From the NCBI RefSeq assembly GCF_014650595.1, contig NZ_BMVG01000016.1, forward strand, positions 1 through 64,000: a stretch of DNA of 64,000 bases. Reading direction: 5' to 3'. Below are positions 56,111 through 64,000 of the stretch, in pieces. The notes under the pieces are model-generated. The model saw only the letters and a list, made by a program, of their open reading frames with translations. It was not told where the DNA came from and did no database searches. How positions within the stretch are numbered: the stretch's first letter is position 1; each line of letters opens with the position of its first letter. Made by a program: the position numbers and the translations under genes. The stretch is from Streptomyces alanosinicus (lineage in GTDB: Bacteria; Actinomycetota; Actinomycetes; Streptomycetales; Streptomycetaceae).

Positions 56111-56591
56111 TCAGAAGACGAACGGCACCAGACGCTTCGTTCTCGCGCGATAGTCCGTGTACGCGGAGCCGAACGCGGCTATGAGCAGCCGTTCCTCCGC
56201 GGTGATACGCCAGACATAGGCGGCCGTGAGCAGCGCTGTGACGATCAGGGTCGCCGGCCAGCTGCCCAGGCCCAGCGCGTATCCGATCCACACCAGCAGA
56301 CTGCCGCAGTACCCGGGATGCCGGATCAGTCTGTACGGCCCCTCCTGGACCACACGTTGATCCGTGACCGTACGCAACGTACGTGTGTAGTACTGGGCCA
56401 GCGTGCGCATGCCCCAGGCGCGCAGCGCCAGACCGCCGGCCAGCACGGCGACCCCGAGCCAGCGCGCCGCCGGGGGTAGCGGGCCGACCGAGGCCTGACC
56501 GAAGGACACCACGACCCCGGCGGCGCAACAGCACCTCGTACCCGACCCAGCACAGGATGCCGAGCACGGAGAACAGACTGGGGAGAGCCAT
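56111..56591 (-). pseudogene. Isoprenylcysteine carboxylmethyltransferase-like protein, frameshifted
   Basis: The native start is ATG 56591 (SD GAGGAG), reading PSLFSVLGILCWVGYEVLLR. A one-base shift at about 56515 moves to VVVSFGQASVG, and after that the ICMT/PEMT-like membrane methyltransferase fold is clear (LRTVTDQRVVQEGPYRLIRH, PGYCGSLLVWIGYALGL, EERLLIAAFGSAYTDY). The RHPxY and EE motifs for SAM binding are present. The full protein would be about 160 residues. Confidence 0.78.
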
Positions 56592-56770
56592 CGCGCACGC
56601 TCCTCACCTTCGGCGATGTCAGCACCCACGATGGCCCGTCACCGGCCCGGAAGGCACGCACCCACGGGTGGAAATGGTCTCCACCCCAGGGGTGAAACCA
56701 CGTTCGCCGAGCGGCGGGAGCGAGCGCGGAGGGCGTGGAACGGGGTGTTGTCAGTGCCGGGCCGTAGTGT

Positions 56771-56820
56771 GCCGAGCATGGCCCGTTCCGGAATTCGGCC
56801 GAGCATGGCCCGTTCCGGAA
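56771..56820. repeat. 23-bp direct repeat upstream of the 440-residue unknown protein
   Basis: GCCGAGCATGGCCCGTTCCG+GAA occurs at 56771-56793 and 56798-56820. It is followed by a second duplication of AATCGATGGGG (about 56819 and 56838), which brings two candidate ATG codons into the region before the start. Confidence 0.85.
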
Positions 56821-56841
56821 ATCGATGGGGTCCGGGAATCG

Positions 56842-58164
56842 ATGGGGGTGGTGAGGGTGCGCAGGCCGGTCGAGGGGGAAGTCCACGTCCATTACGGTCA
56901 GCTGTACGTCGAGAGCGATCCGGACAGCTACGGCCCGGACCTCGCGGAGGCGTTCGCCGGGCAGTCCAGCGGACTGTGCGGCGCGGCGAGCCCCGGAACA
57001 CTGTGGCTCTCCACCGGGCTGCACACCGGAGACGTGGGGTTCACGGTCGAAGTGCACGACGAGGCTCCACCGCTGGAGCCGAGCTGGGAGGACGTCGTGG
57101 AAGTGTCCTTCCGTCCTGTCTCGGGCAACGCCGAGCTGGTGCTGTGGGGAGGCGACGGCTCCTGGGAGCTGGGTCTGGCGGAGACCGACTACCGGGTGCG
57201 GTACTGCGCCACGGGCATGGACGCCGCGCACGAGGGCGACACCCGGCTGGACGGCGAGCCTCGACTGGACTGCTACCTCCTGCAGTTCTGGCCGGCACCA
57301 CCCGCACCCGACCGGTTCGTGAAACAGACCTCGGCGATGGCGGCGTACTGGCATGACTACGCCCGTCGGCTGCCCCCGCCTCCCACACCGGCCGAGCGCG
57401 CCGAGGCCCTGCGCCAGGCCCGCCTCGCGGAGGAAGCGGCGGAAACCGAACGCGCACTGGCCTGCGAACTCTGGGAATGGGGCGGGCGGCCCCCGAGCCA
57501 GGCGCTGCGCGACGTCGATGGAAATGTGCGGGGTGTGCTCGACTTCGACGCGGCGCTCGTACACGCCATCGACGCCGCCGGTCCCGAAGTACAGCGGGCG
57601 GTGGCCCTGCTGGCCGCGCGCCGCGCCTGCGAGGAGGCAGGTCTGGCAGAGCTGGACTGGATCGCCGCGGCACTCACCGCCGTCACCGAGAGACGGCCGC
57701 TGCCGCCGCCGCTCGACGCCGAGGACCGTGTGTGGCAGGCCCTCGCAGCCGATCCGCGGGTCCCGGACCGGACCGTCGGCCGTGCGGTGCCTCCCGAGCG
57801 CCCGCCTTTCCAGGCACCGCGCGCCTGGGAGGAGGTGTCGCTGCCGATACCCGAAGCCGGTCCGACCGCACTGATCGTGGGCCCCGCGACCGCGTGGGCC
57901 CAGGGGCTGACACCCACCGAGCCGCCGGCACCCGAGGCCGGCGCAGGGGCGGAACGCATCCTGAGTGCCACGATCGGCGAGCCGGACCGCTCCTTGCCCG
58001 TATCCCAGCCGCACATGGCCGTCCCCGCGTTGCTCGGAGCCGCCGCCCCCGACCCGCTGCAGGCGGCTCTGGACGCCGTGTACGCGGGCATCCACACGTA
58101 CGGCGAGGCCTACCCGAGCCTGCTGCGGGAGGTGTGGTCGGTGTGCGACGGCAGCCGCTCGTAG
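56842..58164 (+). CDS. Unrecognised 440-residue protein
   Basis: The start is proposed at ATG 56842 (MGVVRVRRPVEGEVHVHYGQ). The N-terminal half is beta-rich with Trp and Gly (GELWLSTGLHTGDVGF-like, WEDVVEVSFRPVSGNAELVL, GDGSWELGLAETDYRVRY). This is followed by a helical Ala/Glu/Arg region (RAEALRQARLAEEAAETERA) and a Pro-rich spacer. The C-terminal helix is LQAALDAVYAGIHTYGEAYP. It has no signal peptide or membrane segment. I cannot name a family. The beginning may be a small-ligand or self-recognition domain. Confidence 0.7.
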   Translation: MGVVRVRRPVEGEVHVHYGQLYVESDPDSYGPDLAEAFAGQSSGLCGAASPGTLWLSTGLHTGDVGFTVEVHDEAPPLEPSWEDVVEVSFRPVSGNAELVLWGGDGSWELGLAETDYRVRYCATGMDAAHEGDTRLDGEPRLDCYLLQFWPAPPAPDRFVKQTSAMAAYWHDYARRLPPPPTPAERAEALRQARLAEEAAETERALACELWEWGGRPPSQALRDVDGNVRGVLDFDAALVHAIDAAGPEVQRAVALLAARRACEEAGLAELDWIAAALTAVTERRPLPPPLDAEDRVWQALAADPRVPDRTVGRAVPPERPPFQAPRAWEEVSLPIPEAGPTALIVGPATAWAQGLTPTEPPAPEAGAGAERILSATIGEPDRSLPVSQPHMAVPALLGAAAPDPLQAALDAVYAGIHTYGEAYPSLLREVWSVCDGSRS

Positions 58165-58190
58165 CGGGCCGGCCGCCGGGGCCCGTGCTC

Positions 58191-59162
58191 TCAGGTGGCG
58201 TGCAGGGCCGCTCGCAGGGTTCGCACGGCCAGGTCGGTCGCGGTCCGGGCCGCATGAGTGCCGCGCAGATCGTCGAGCATCACGAAGTCGTGGATGATGC
58301 CCTGGAAACGCACGGCCGTCACCGGCACACCGGCCCGGCGCAGCTTGTTGGCGTAGGCCTCGCCCTCGTCGCGCAGCACATCGGCCTCGCCGATGATGAC
58401 CAGCGCCGGCGGCAGACCGGACAGCTGCTCGGTGGTGGCGCGCAGGGGGGAGGCGGTGATCCGGGCCCGCTCGTCCTCGTCGGTGGTGTACTCGTCCCAG
58501 AACCACCGCATGCTGTCGCGGCGCAGGTAGTAGCCGGTGGCGAACTGCTGGTACGACGGCGTGTCGAAGGCGGCGTCGGTGACGGGATGGAACAACACCT
58601 GCTGCACCAGCGCGGGGCCGCCGCGCTCCTTGGCCGTCAGCGTCAGCGCGGCCGCCATGTTCCCGCCGACGGAGTCCCCGGCCACGGCCAGCCGCGCGCC
58701 GTCCAGGTTCCTGGTGGCGCCCTGCTCGACGACCCACTGGGCGACGGCGAAGCTCTGCTCGACGGCGACCGGATAGTGGGCCTCGGGGGAGAGGTCGTAC
58801 TCGGGGAACACGACGGCGGCGTCCGCGCCGACGGCCAGTTCCCTTACGAGGCGGTCATGGGTGTGGGCGTTGCCGAAGACCCAGCCGGCGCCGTGGATGT
58901 AGAGGATCACCGGAAGGGTCCTGTCGGCTCCGGCGGGCTTGACGATCAGGGCCTGGACGCTGCCGGTCGGACCGCCCGAGACGGTGATCCACTCCTCGTC
59001 GACGGCGGGCTTGTCGATGTCGCCGGACTGCAGCTCGTCGAGCGCCTTACGGCCCTCCGCGGGAGGCAGATCGACGAGGTACGGCGGGTTGGCGGTCGCC
59101 TTCGCGAACTCGGCCGCCGCGGGTTCCAGGACGGGCTGCACCGGCGCTGCGGCATCGGACAT
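58191..59162 (-). CDS. Alpha/beta hydrolase, HSL-type esterase
   Basis: A 323-residue esterase, ATG 59162 behind GAGGAGG. The oxyanion-hole motif LYIHGAGWVFG (HGGG variant), nucleophile elbow AVAGDSVGGNMAAAL, acid residue region GEADVLRDEGEAYA and His in FQGIIHDF are all present. It should hydrolyse short-chain acyl esters or lactones. Single gene. Confidence 0.9.
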   Translation of the reverse strand: MSDAAAPVQPVLEPAAAEFAKATANPPYLVDLPPAEGRKALDELQSGDIDKPAVDEEWITVSGGPTGSVQALIVKPAGADRTLPVILYIHGAGWVFGNAHTHDRLVRELAVGADAAVVFPEYDLSPEAHYPVAVEQSFAVAQWVVEQGATRNLDGARLAVAGDSVGGNMAAALTLTAKERGGPALVQQVLFHPVTDAAFDTPSYQQFATGYYLRRDSMRWFWDEYTTDEDERARITASPLRATTEQLSGLPPALVIIGEADVLRDEGEAYANKLRRAGVPVTAVRFQGIIHDFVMLDDLRGTHAARTATDLAVRTLRAALHAT

Positions 59163-59395
59163 CGCGCCTCCTCGGATTCCCTGGGTGCCGGAGGATCCGG
59201 CAGACAAGCCGGACCATCGCCCGATCACTGCGGCGCCACTGAACGCCGCCTCAGTCCGCCGGGCACGGAAGAACGGCCCATGGCGTGCCGCCGGTCTTTC
59301 CGCACTGCACGGGTTCACTCTCATCCGCACGTGGTACGCCGACAGCCTGGCGCCTCAGCTGTCCCCGCCGCCCGCCCACGAGGCCGCTCGGCCGG

Positions 59396-59992
59396 TCATC
59401 CGCGGGTGTGGGCCCGCCGATGGGCTGCGACCCGCTCACGGGTCGCGCAGCGCCGGGAGCAGTAGCGGCGTTCGGGGCCCGGCCCTTGGGTGATGAACAC
59501 ATTCGGGCACGCGGCCGACGCGCAGACCCTTCCGGGCGGGAGCTGGCGGTCCCAGAGGAGAACGGTCAGAGCCAGGCAGGACGAGGCGAGGAACCACTCG
59601 TCCCAGGGGGCGTCGTCATCACGGTCGACGTGCGGGTGCCAGGGCGTGCCTCCGCCGTGCGAGCTGAGGCGGAGCGGTCCGGTGTGGGCCTGCAACAGGC
59701 GGTTGAGGACGGCGGCGGCCTCGTCGGCGTGCTCGGCGGCGAAGACCTCCCGCAGCCGGTCGGCGGCGTCCCGCATCCGCGTGACATCGAGGCAGGCGAG
59801 GTCGAGGGGGCCACGCTCGCCGTAGGCCCGCAGCACCTCCGCCACACGGCCGGGCTCGGCGTGTCCCTGCGGGCCCTCGGCGAGGACGTTGACCAGCGCG
59901 GCGGTGCGGCGTGCCATGGTCAGGACGGAGTGCCGGGTGGACCAGTCGCCGGAGGCGTCGTTGCTGGAGGACACCACCGCAATGTAACGCAT
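59396..59992 (-). CDS. CGNR zinc-finger regulator
   Basis: A 198-residue protein with an N-terminal ABATE-type helical domain (SVLTMARRTAALVNVLAEGP). The C-terminal CGNR zinc finger contains RVCASAACPNVFI and RYCSRRCATRERVAAHR. Such proteins are regulators or stress-associated. It is divergent from an MFS exporter with GTTAC palindromes between, a common local repressor plus exporter layout. Confidence 0.85.
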   Translation of the reverse strand: MRYIAVVSSSNDASGDWSTRHSVLTMARRTAALVNVLAEGPQGHAEPGRVAEVLRAYGERGPLDLACLDVTRMRDAADRLREVFAAEHADEAAAVLNRLLQAHTGPLRLSSHGGGTPWHPHVDRDDDAPWDEWFLASSCLALTVLLWDRQLPPGRVCASAACPNVFITQGPGPERRYCSRRCATRERVAAHRRAHTRG

Positions 59993-60007
59993 ATTGTGAA
60001 GGATTGA

Positions 60008-60047
60008 GTTACCTGCGTAACGTCACTCAGATGAGAAGGCGTTACGC
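60008..60047. promoter_or_regulatory. GTTAC/GTAAC dyads in the CGNR/MFS divergent promoter
   Basis: GTTAC-CTGC-GTAAC at 60008-60021 is a perfect dyad, and a second half-site CGTTACGC lies at 60040-60047. Both overlap the MFS start region, consistent with repression of the exporter. Confidence 0.5.
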
Positions 60048-61212
60048 GATGGCCTCGTATGCCGCCGGCGCGGTGGCGGCCCGTGCCGGGGACGAGATGT
60101 CGGGACCGGCGCTCATGCTGGCGGGCTACGCCGTCGCAGGGTCGGCGTCCAGGGCGTCGGCGCTGCTCGCGGCCGTCATGGCCGCGGCGGCGGCCGGAGG
60201 CCCGGTGCTCGGGGCGGTGCTGGACCGGCAGCGGCGGCCGGGGCGGCTGCTGGCCGCGGCGCTGGTCCTGTACGCGACGGGCCTGGTGGCGATCCTCATG
60301 GGCCTCGGCCGGCTTCCGTTCACCGTCACCCTCCTGATCGCCGTACTGACCGGGCTGCTGGGACCGGCGCTGTCGGGCGGCTGGACCGGGCAACTGCCTC
60401 GGGTGGTGCCGGGCGAGCGGCTGCCACGGGCCACCGCGCTCGACGCCATGACCTTCGGCATGGCGAGCCTGACCGGCCCGGTCCTCGCCGGCGGTCTGAC
60501 CCAGGCGCTGGGCGCGTCGACGGCCGTCGTGGTCTCGGCGGCGCTCATCGGCTCGGCGGCACCCGCCGCGTGGACCCTGCCGGGGCGCACCGCGCGGGCG
60601 CGGGAAGCCCGGCGGACTTCGCTGATCGGCGAGCTCGCCGCCGGGACACGGGTCATCGTCAAAAGGCCCCGGCTGGCGCGGGCGACCCTGGCCTCGGTCG
60701 TCTGCTGTGCGGCACAGGGCATGCTGACGGCGTGTGTCCCGCCGCTCGGCGCACGCGTCCTCGGCGGAGCGGGCCGCGGCGCGCTCCTGCTGTCCTGCGC
60801 GGCCGTCTCCGCGCTGGCGGCCAACGCCGTACTGGCACGCTTTCCGCAGGCCCTCACCCCCGACTCGGTCATCTGGGCCGCCGCCCTGGTCCAGGCCGGA
60901 GCCCTCGCCCTGGCGGCGACCGGACGCCCGGCCACGCTCGTCCTGGCCCTGCTGCTGGCCGGAATCGGCGAAGGACCCCAGCTCACGGCCTTGTTCGCGA
61001 TACGGCACCGAGAGGCCCCGGATCAGCTGCGCGGCCAGATCTTCACCACGGGCGCCAGCCTGAAGATCACCGGATTCGCGGCGGGCGCGGCCCTCGCCGG
61101 CCCGCTCGCCACCTGGACCCTGCCCGGCACCCTGGCCGTGGCGGCGGCTGTCGCGGCGCTCGCGGTACCGGCCTTCTTCGCCGTACCGCTGGGCGCCGTC
61201 GGACGGCACTGA
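60031..61212 (+). CDS. Major facilitator superfamily exporter
   Basis: A 393-residue polytopic protein with about 12 hydrophobic stretches. The motif-A-like loop LGAVLDRQRRPGRLLAAAL and the paired halves are visible, as is GGWTGQLPRVVPGERLPRA. It is likely a drug or small-molecule efflux pump regulated by the adjacent CGNR protein. The start at ATG 60031 falls inside the palindrome cluster, so an earlier TTG at 60005 is possible. Confidence 0.82.
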   Translation: MRRRYAMASYAAGAVAARAGDEMSGPALMLAGYAVAGSASRASALLAAVMAAAAAGGPVLGAVLDRQRRPGRLLAAALVLYATGLVAILMGLGRLPFTVTLLIAVLTGLLGPALSGGWTGQLPRVVPGERLPRATALDAMTFGMASLTGPVLAGGLTQALGASTAVVVSAALIGSAAPAAWTLPGRTARAREARRTSLIGELAAGTRVIVKRPRLARATLASVVCCAAQGMLTACVPPLGARVLGGAGRGALLLSCAAVSALAANAVLARFPQALTPDSVIWAAALVQAGALALAATGRPATLVLALLLAGIGEGPQLTALFAIRHREAPDQLRGQIFTTGASLKITGFAAGAALAGPLATWTLPGTLAVAAAVAALAVPAFFAVPLGAVGRH

Positions 61213-61214
61213 CA

Positions 61215-61320
61215 CATACCGGAGGATCAGCGACCCGACGGCGGCATACCGGAGGATCGGCGGCCTGACGGCCCCATACCGGAGGATCGGCGGCCCGAGA
61301 GCCGCATACCGGAGGATCGG
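61215..61320. repeat. 30-bp tandem repeat, four copies
   Basis: CATACCGGAGGATCGGCGGC cores begin at 61215, 61245, 61275 and 61305, an exact 30-bp period directly after the MFS stop. Each unit contains GGAGG, a ribosome-binding-like core. The spacer positions vary in a few bases. Confidence 0.9.
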
Positions 61321-61402
61321 ACAGATGTCGGATGATGCGTGTAATCCATAACGATCTCATCCCAGCCCTTGTGTCCCCGCCGAACTGCCCTAGCCTCCGG
61401 CC

Positions 61403-62359
61403 ATGGCATTTCTTTCAAGTCGCCGCAGACGGGCCCGCCTTGCCTCGGAGCTCGACGACCAGGACCTGGGCAGGCTGCTGAAGTCGCTCGTGGCGACGAC
61501 CAGGACGGGCACCATCGCGACCACCGAGCTGTGTGTGGCGCAGATGTCCCGCCTCCTGGAGCAGGACCCGGGCGACTGGGACCGCCGTACGCATCGTGTG
61601 GACGTCCTCGCCGGCTACCTCGCCGGCTCCCATCTGCCGCGCTCCTGGGCCACGCGAGAGCCTCGCAGCGCGGACGCACTCGTCCTGCACGCCTGGACCC
61701 AGCTCGCACAGGGCCGCGCCCAGGGGCGCCTGGAAGACCCGGACGCCGCCATCGAGACCTGTCTGCGGGCCGCCGAACTCGCCCCGGAGGATCCCACCCC
61801 CTGGGTGGCCCTCCTCGCAGTGGCACGCCTGGAACGCCGGGAGCAGTCCCAGATCTTCGGGGTGTGGAACGAGGTGCTCGCACGCGATCGCTGGAACCGC
61901 GAGGCATACCTGAGCATGCTGACCTACCTCAGCCCCAAGGAGGCGGGCTCACGCGTCCAGGTCCTGGATTTCGTGGACAGCCTGCGTGCCCGTATGCCCG
62001 CCAACGCGCCGTGCGCGGCGACCGAACTCACCGCCCAGGTCCTCCAGTACCACGCCATCCTCGACCGCGGTGGATTCGAGGCGCTGGTCGCGCGCAACCA
62101 CTGGTCCCAGGCCATGGCCGCACAGGCCCTCGACCGCGCGGCGCACACCTGGGGCCAGCCCGGCTTCCTCCGGCACGCCAGGGCGCTCGCCGACCTCAAC
62201 CTCCTGGCCTACGCGCTGATGGCCGCGGACCGGCGTGGCGAGGCGCGTGCCGTCTTCGAGACGGTCGGCGGCATCGTCACCGCCTGGCCCTGGCAGACCG
62301 GCGGTGACCCGGTGACGGAGTTCGACCAGGCGCGGCAGAAGGCGACTGTCGGCAGGTGA
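61403..62359 (+). CDS. TPR-like protein of unknown function
   Basis: A 318-residue soluble protein composed of helical hairpins. LASELDDQDLGRLLKSLV at the start, AWTQLAQGRAQGRLEDPDAA and LRAAELAPEDPTPWVALLAV match tetratricopeptide consensus spacing. EVLARDRWNREAYLSMLTYL is the next repeat. It probably mediates protein contacts. I do not recognise a named family. Preceded by the 30-bp repeat array. Confidence 0.7.
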   Translation: MAFLSSRRRRARLASELDDQDLGRLLKSLVATTRTGTIATTELCVAQMSRLLEQDPGDWDRRTHRVDVLAGYLAGSHLPRSWATREPRSADALVLHAWTQLAQGRAQGRLEDPDAAIETCLRAAELAPEDPTPWVALLAVARLERREQSQIFGVWNEVLARDRWNREAYLSMLTYLSPKEAGSRVQVLDFVDSLRARMPANAPCAATELTAQVLQYHAILDRGGFEALVARNHWSQAMAAQALDRAAHTWGQPGFLRHARALADLNLLAYALMAADRRGEARAVFETVGGIVTAWPWQTGGDPVTEFDQARQKATVGR

Positions 62360-62542
62360 GCGTGGGCGGCCGGGTCAGACACATCATCAATTCAGCTGAT
62401 CGCGGTCCCCGCCACGAGGAACACATCAGCCCCGTCCGGAACGCGGCGGCGCCCGGTCGGGCCGGCCGGCACCGGCCCCGAGCGGACCGTGTCAGTCCTG
62501 GTGTCCCCAGGCACGGCCAGGACGGGGCCATGCGGTCATGAC

Positions 62543-63196
62543 TCACTCGCCGGCGCCCGGCCGGGACTCCTCCGCGGTCGCCGGTGCGGGCACCGAGGGG
62601 ACGGGAACGGTGTAGAAGACGGACGAGCCCTGCTTGGAGCGCTGGGCGTTGTTGCGGGCCACGAGGTTCTCCAGCGTGGTGCGGATGACCTTGGTCTGGA
62701 TCTCCCGGTCGGGATGTGCCTTGCCCAGGGCCTCGGTGACCTCCGCCGCGGAGCGGGGCTCCTGCTGTTCCGTGAGATGGCGGCGGACGAGTTCGACGAG
62801 AGTGGGCTGAGCCGTCGGGCCGGTGGCCTTCTTCGCCGCGGGCTTGGCCGTCGCGGGCTTCCTGGCGGCCCGCTTCCTCGGCTCGGACGGCTCCGTCACC
62901 ACCTTCTTGGGGGCGCGGCGCGTGCTGGGCGTGGTGGTGGTCTGCTGCCGCGGAGCGGGTACGACGGGGGCCTCGGTGGTGGCGGTGGGTGCGCCCACCG
63001 AGGTCACGACGCCGAGCGCCTCCTGCATGCTCACCAGAATGGTGTGATCGTGCTGCAGCGCGGCCAACTGCTCTTGCAGCGAGGCGATTTCCTGGGTGAT
63101 GCGTTCCTGTTCCTTGACGTTGCGCTCGAGATCGTTGGTCACCTGGCTGACGTATTGCGAGGTCAACTCGGTGACGGGTGCGCTGGGCTCGGGCAT
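62543..63196 (-). CDS. Coiled-coil protein with basic linker and winged-helix-like C-terminus
   Basis: A 217-residue protein starting at ATG 63196 with GGAG upstream. Residues 8-55 form a coiled coil (LERNVKEQERITQEIASLQE). The middle is Ala/Lys/Pro/Arg-rich, like a histone tail (RKRAARKPATAKPAAKKATG). The end, LVELVRRHLTEQQEPRSAAE followed by KVIRTTLENLVARN, resembles a winged helix. This architecture is common in Streptomyces regulatory or nucleoid proteins. DNA binding is inferred. Confidence 0.75.
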   Translation of the reverse strand: MPEPSAPVTELTSQYVSQVTNDLERNVKEQERITQEIASLQEQLAALQHDHTILVSMQEALGVVTSVGAPTATTEAPVVPAPRQQTTTTPSTRRAPKKVVTEPSEPRKRAARKPATAKPAAKKATGPTAQPTLVELVRRHLTEQQEPRSAAEVTEALGKAHPDREIQTKVIRTTLENLVARNNAQRSKQGSSVFYTVPVPSVPAPATAEESRPGAGE

Positions 63197-63791
63197 CTGT
63201 CGCTCCGTTCGTGAAGATGAAGTGCCCCACGGCCTGCGGTTGCGGCAAGCGGTGGGCGGGAGTTGTGGCGCGGGTTCCCCGCAGTGTGGAGGTTGTCCGG
63301 CGGGATGTCCCGACACATGGATGATACGGATGGCCCGGTCTGTTTCTACTCAGTGAATCCTGTGCGTTGCGCGGTTCAGGACGTGAGAAGAGGCAGCGGA
63401 TCCGGTGAATTCCCGTATCCCGCTCCGTGTTCGGCCCCGCCTCGGACAGTCGACCTGTCTGGGTGACCTGGAAGGGTTGACGGCGCACCGGAGGCTGACG
63501 TGGCGGGCCATCGCACCGTTCTCCCACGGCCGTTGGGAAGAGGTGGCCGAGGCCTACAGGGCGGCGGAGGACGAGCAGTTCGACAACCGGCCGCCGGACA
63601 CTTCCCCCGGCTGGGCGACGCGGACCGGTCCCGCGGCTGAAGAGGGTTGTCGCGCAGCCGGGTCAGGACCTGAGTTCACCGATCTTCAGGCCGTTCACCT
63701 CGCTCACACGCCAGACCTTGCCCCCCGGGGCAAGGTCAAGCCGGCCCGGGCCGCGTCGAGGTGTGCCCGGTCCCGGTCGGGCCCCGCGGGG
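63197..63791. other. 595-bp region with a probable gene fragment and a terminator
   Basis: It contains the promoter of the leftward coiled-coil gene. At about 63460-63590 the plus strand reads LGDLEGLTAHRRLTWRAIAP and FSHGRWEEVAEAYRAAEDEQ, which looks protein-like but has no confident start or stop and no family I can name. A possible GTG start is at 63405. Beyond 63640 the frame runs antisense to the ACT gene and is not coding. Confidence 0.4.
63714..63737. terminator. Hairpin downstream of the ACT-domain gene
   Basis: Perfect 11-bp stem GACCTTGCCCC / GGGGCAAGGTC with a 2-base gap, about 55 bp past the stop of the leftward ACT gene. Confidence 0.75.
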
Positions 63792-64000
63792 TCAGGAAGC
63801 GTCTCGCGCCAGTCGCCGCAGGACCTCCATGGCCCGCTCGGTGTGCTCGTGGGGCACGAAGAGGTGGTCATGATGGAAGCCGGCGACGACGTTGCAGCTC
63901 AGGTCCGCGTCGGCCAGCGCGCGGGAGACCGCGGCGGTCAGTCCGACCGCGGCCGGCGCGGAGTGCACCCGCAGAGTGATCCATCCGGCGACGTAGTCGT
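63792..64000 (-). CDS. ACT-domain protein, 5' end beyond window
   Basis: The last 68 residues or so of a leftward gene ending with TGA at 63792-63794. DYVAGWITLRVHSAPAAVGL, TAAVSRALADADLSCNVVAG and FHHDHLFVPHEHTERAMEVL are the pattern of stand-alone ACT_7-type proteins, which bind amino acids. The start lies outside the window. Confidence 0.8.
   Translation of the reverse strand, partial: DYVAGWITLRVHSAPAAVGLTAAVSRALADADLSCNVVAGFHHDHLFVPHEHTERAMEVLRRLARDAS

Noticed and set aside
61215..61320. The 30-bp array as a CRISPR
   Set aside because: The units are contiguous, without 30-40-bp unique spacers, and no cas genes are nearby.
63405..64000. A plus-strand open frame running to the window edge
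   Set aside because: Beyond about 63640 it is antisense to the ACT-domain gene. Only the segment at 63460-63590 looks protein-like, and it is reported as a fragment.

Overview
The window is high-GC actinobacterial chromosome, almost certainly Streptomyces. The evidence is extreme third-position GC, GGAGG-type ribosome sites with frequent GTG and TTG starts, ATGA/GTGA overlaps, a DasR-type chitinase promoter, a LAxTG surface protein, a mycothiol-type DinB protein, and paired CGNR/MFS and AzlC/AzlD genes. No rRNA, tRNA, CRISPR array or complete insertion sequence was seen.

Layout. 1-3.2 kb: a membrane protein, then an ECF sigma factor coupled to a membrane anti-sigma-like protein and followed by a small wall-anchored protein. 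3.2-14.6 kb: an exopolysaccharide locus in which nearly every export and assembly gene is truncated, frameshifted or internally deleted (DUF4012, LMW tyrosine phosphatase, chain-length/BY-kinase, GT4, flippase, initiating sugar transferase, epimerase, WecG-type transferase), while the three UDP-sugar genes (uxs, galE, ugd) are intact. A ydaO (c-di-AMP) riboswitch-like leader precedes the broken flippase. 14.7-25.8 kb: a DasR-type chitinase, small metabolic enzymes, AzlCD, AzoR/HxlR, an S41 peptidase, a glutamate-cysteine ligase-like enzyme and a DUF574 methyltransferase. 26-28 kb: wreckage of an iron-siderophore ABC operon and an Fe-S protein. 28-36.5 kb: an SDR with twin palindromic operators, a 243-bp MITE-like element, VanX-like peptidase, a frameshifted aldo/keto reductase, a PLP dehydratase, an ABC-F protein with a possible leader peptide, and an SDR/TetR pair. 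36.6-43.8 kb: a WGR/beta-propeller protein and a divergent glycerolipid block (TetR-GlpD facing an alkyl-DHAP-synthase-like flavoprotein and a lipid kinase). 43.9-48.6 kb: MoeA, a FdhF/YdeP molybdoenzyme with two frameshifts, and a LysR gene with an in-frame stop. 48.8-54 kb: ClpC-like ATPase, two tiny basic or hydrophilic proteins, an FAD oxidoreductase and a secreted repeat protein. 54-64 kb: an eroded aldo/keto reductase, YdeI-like protein, SDR, frameshifted methyltransferase, proteins of unknown function, an HSL-type esterase, CGNR/MFS pair, coiled-coil/winged-helix protein and a partial ACT-domain gene.

Two patterns cut across the window. About seventeen loci are broken. Some breaks are one-base indels, several in homopolymers, and could be sequencing errors. 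Others are in-frame deletions, lost domains or a nonsense codon that sequencing error does not easily explain. Short intergenic tandem repeats of 12-30 bp also recur, often at or next to stop codons.
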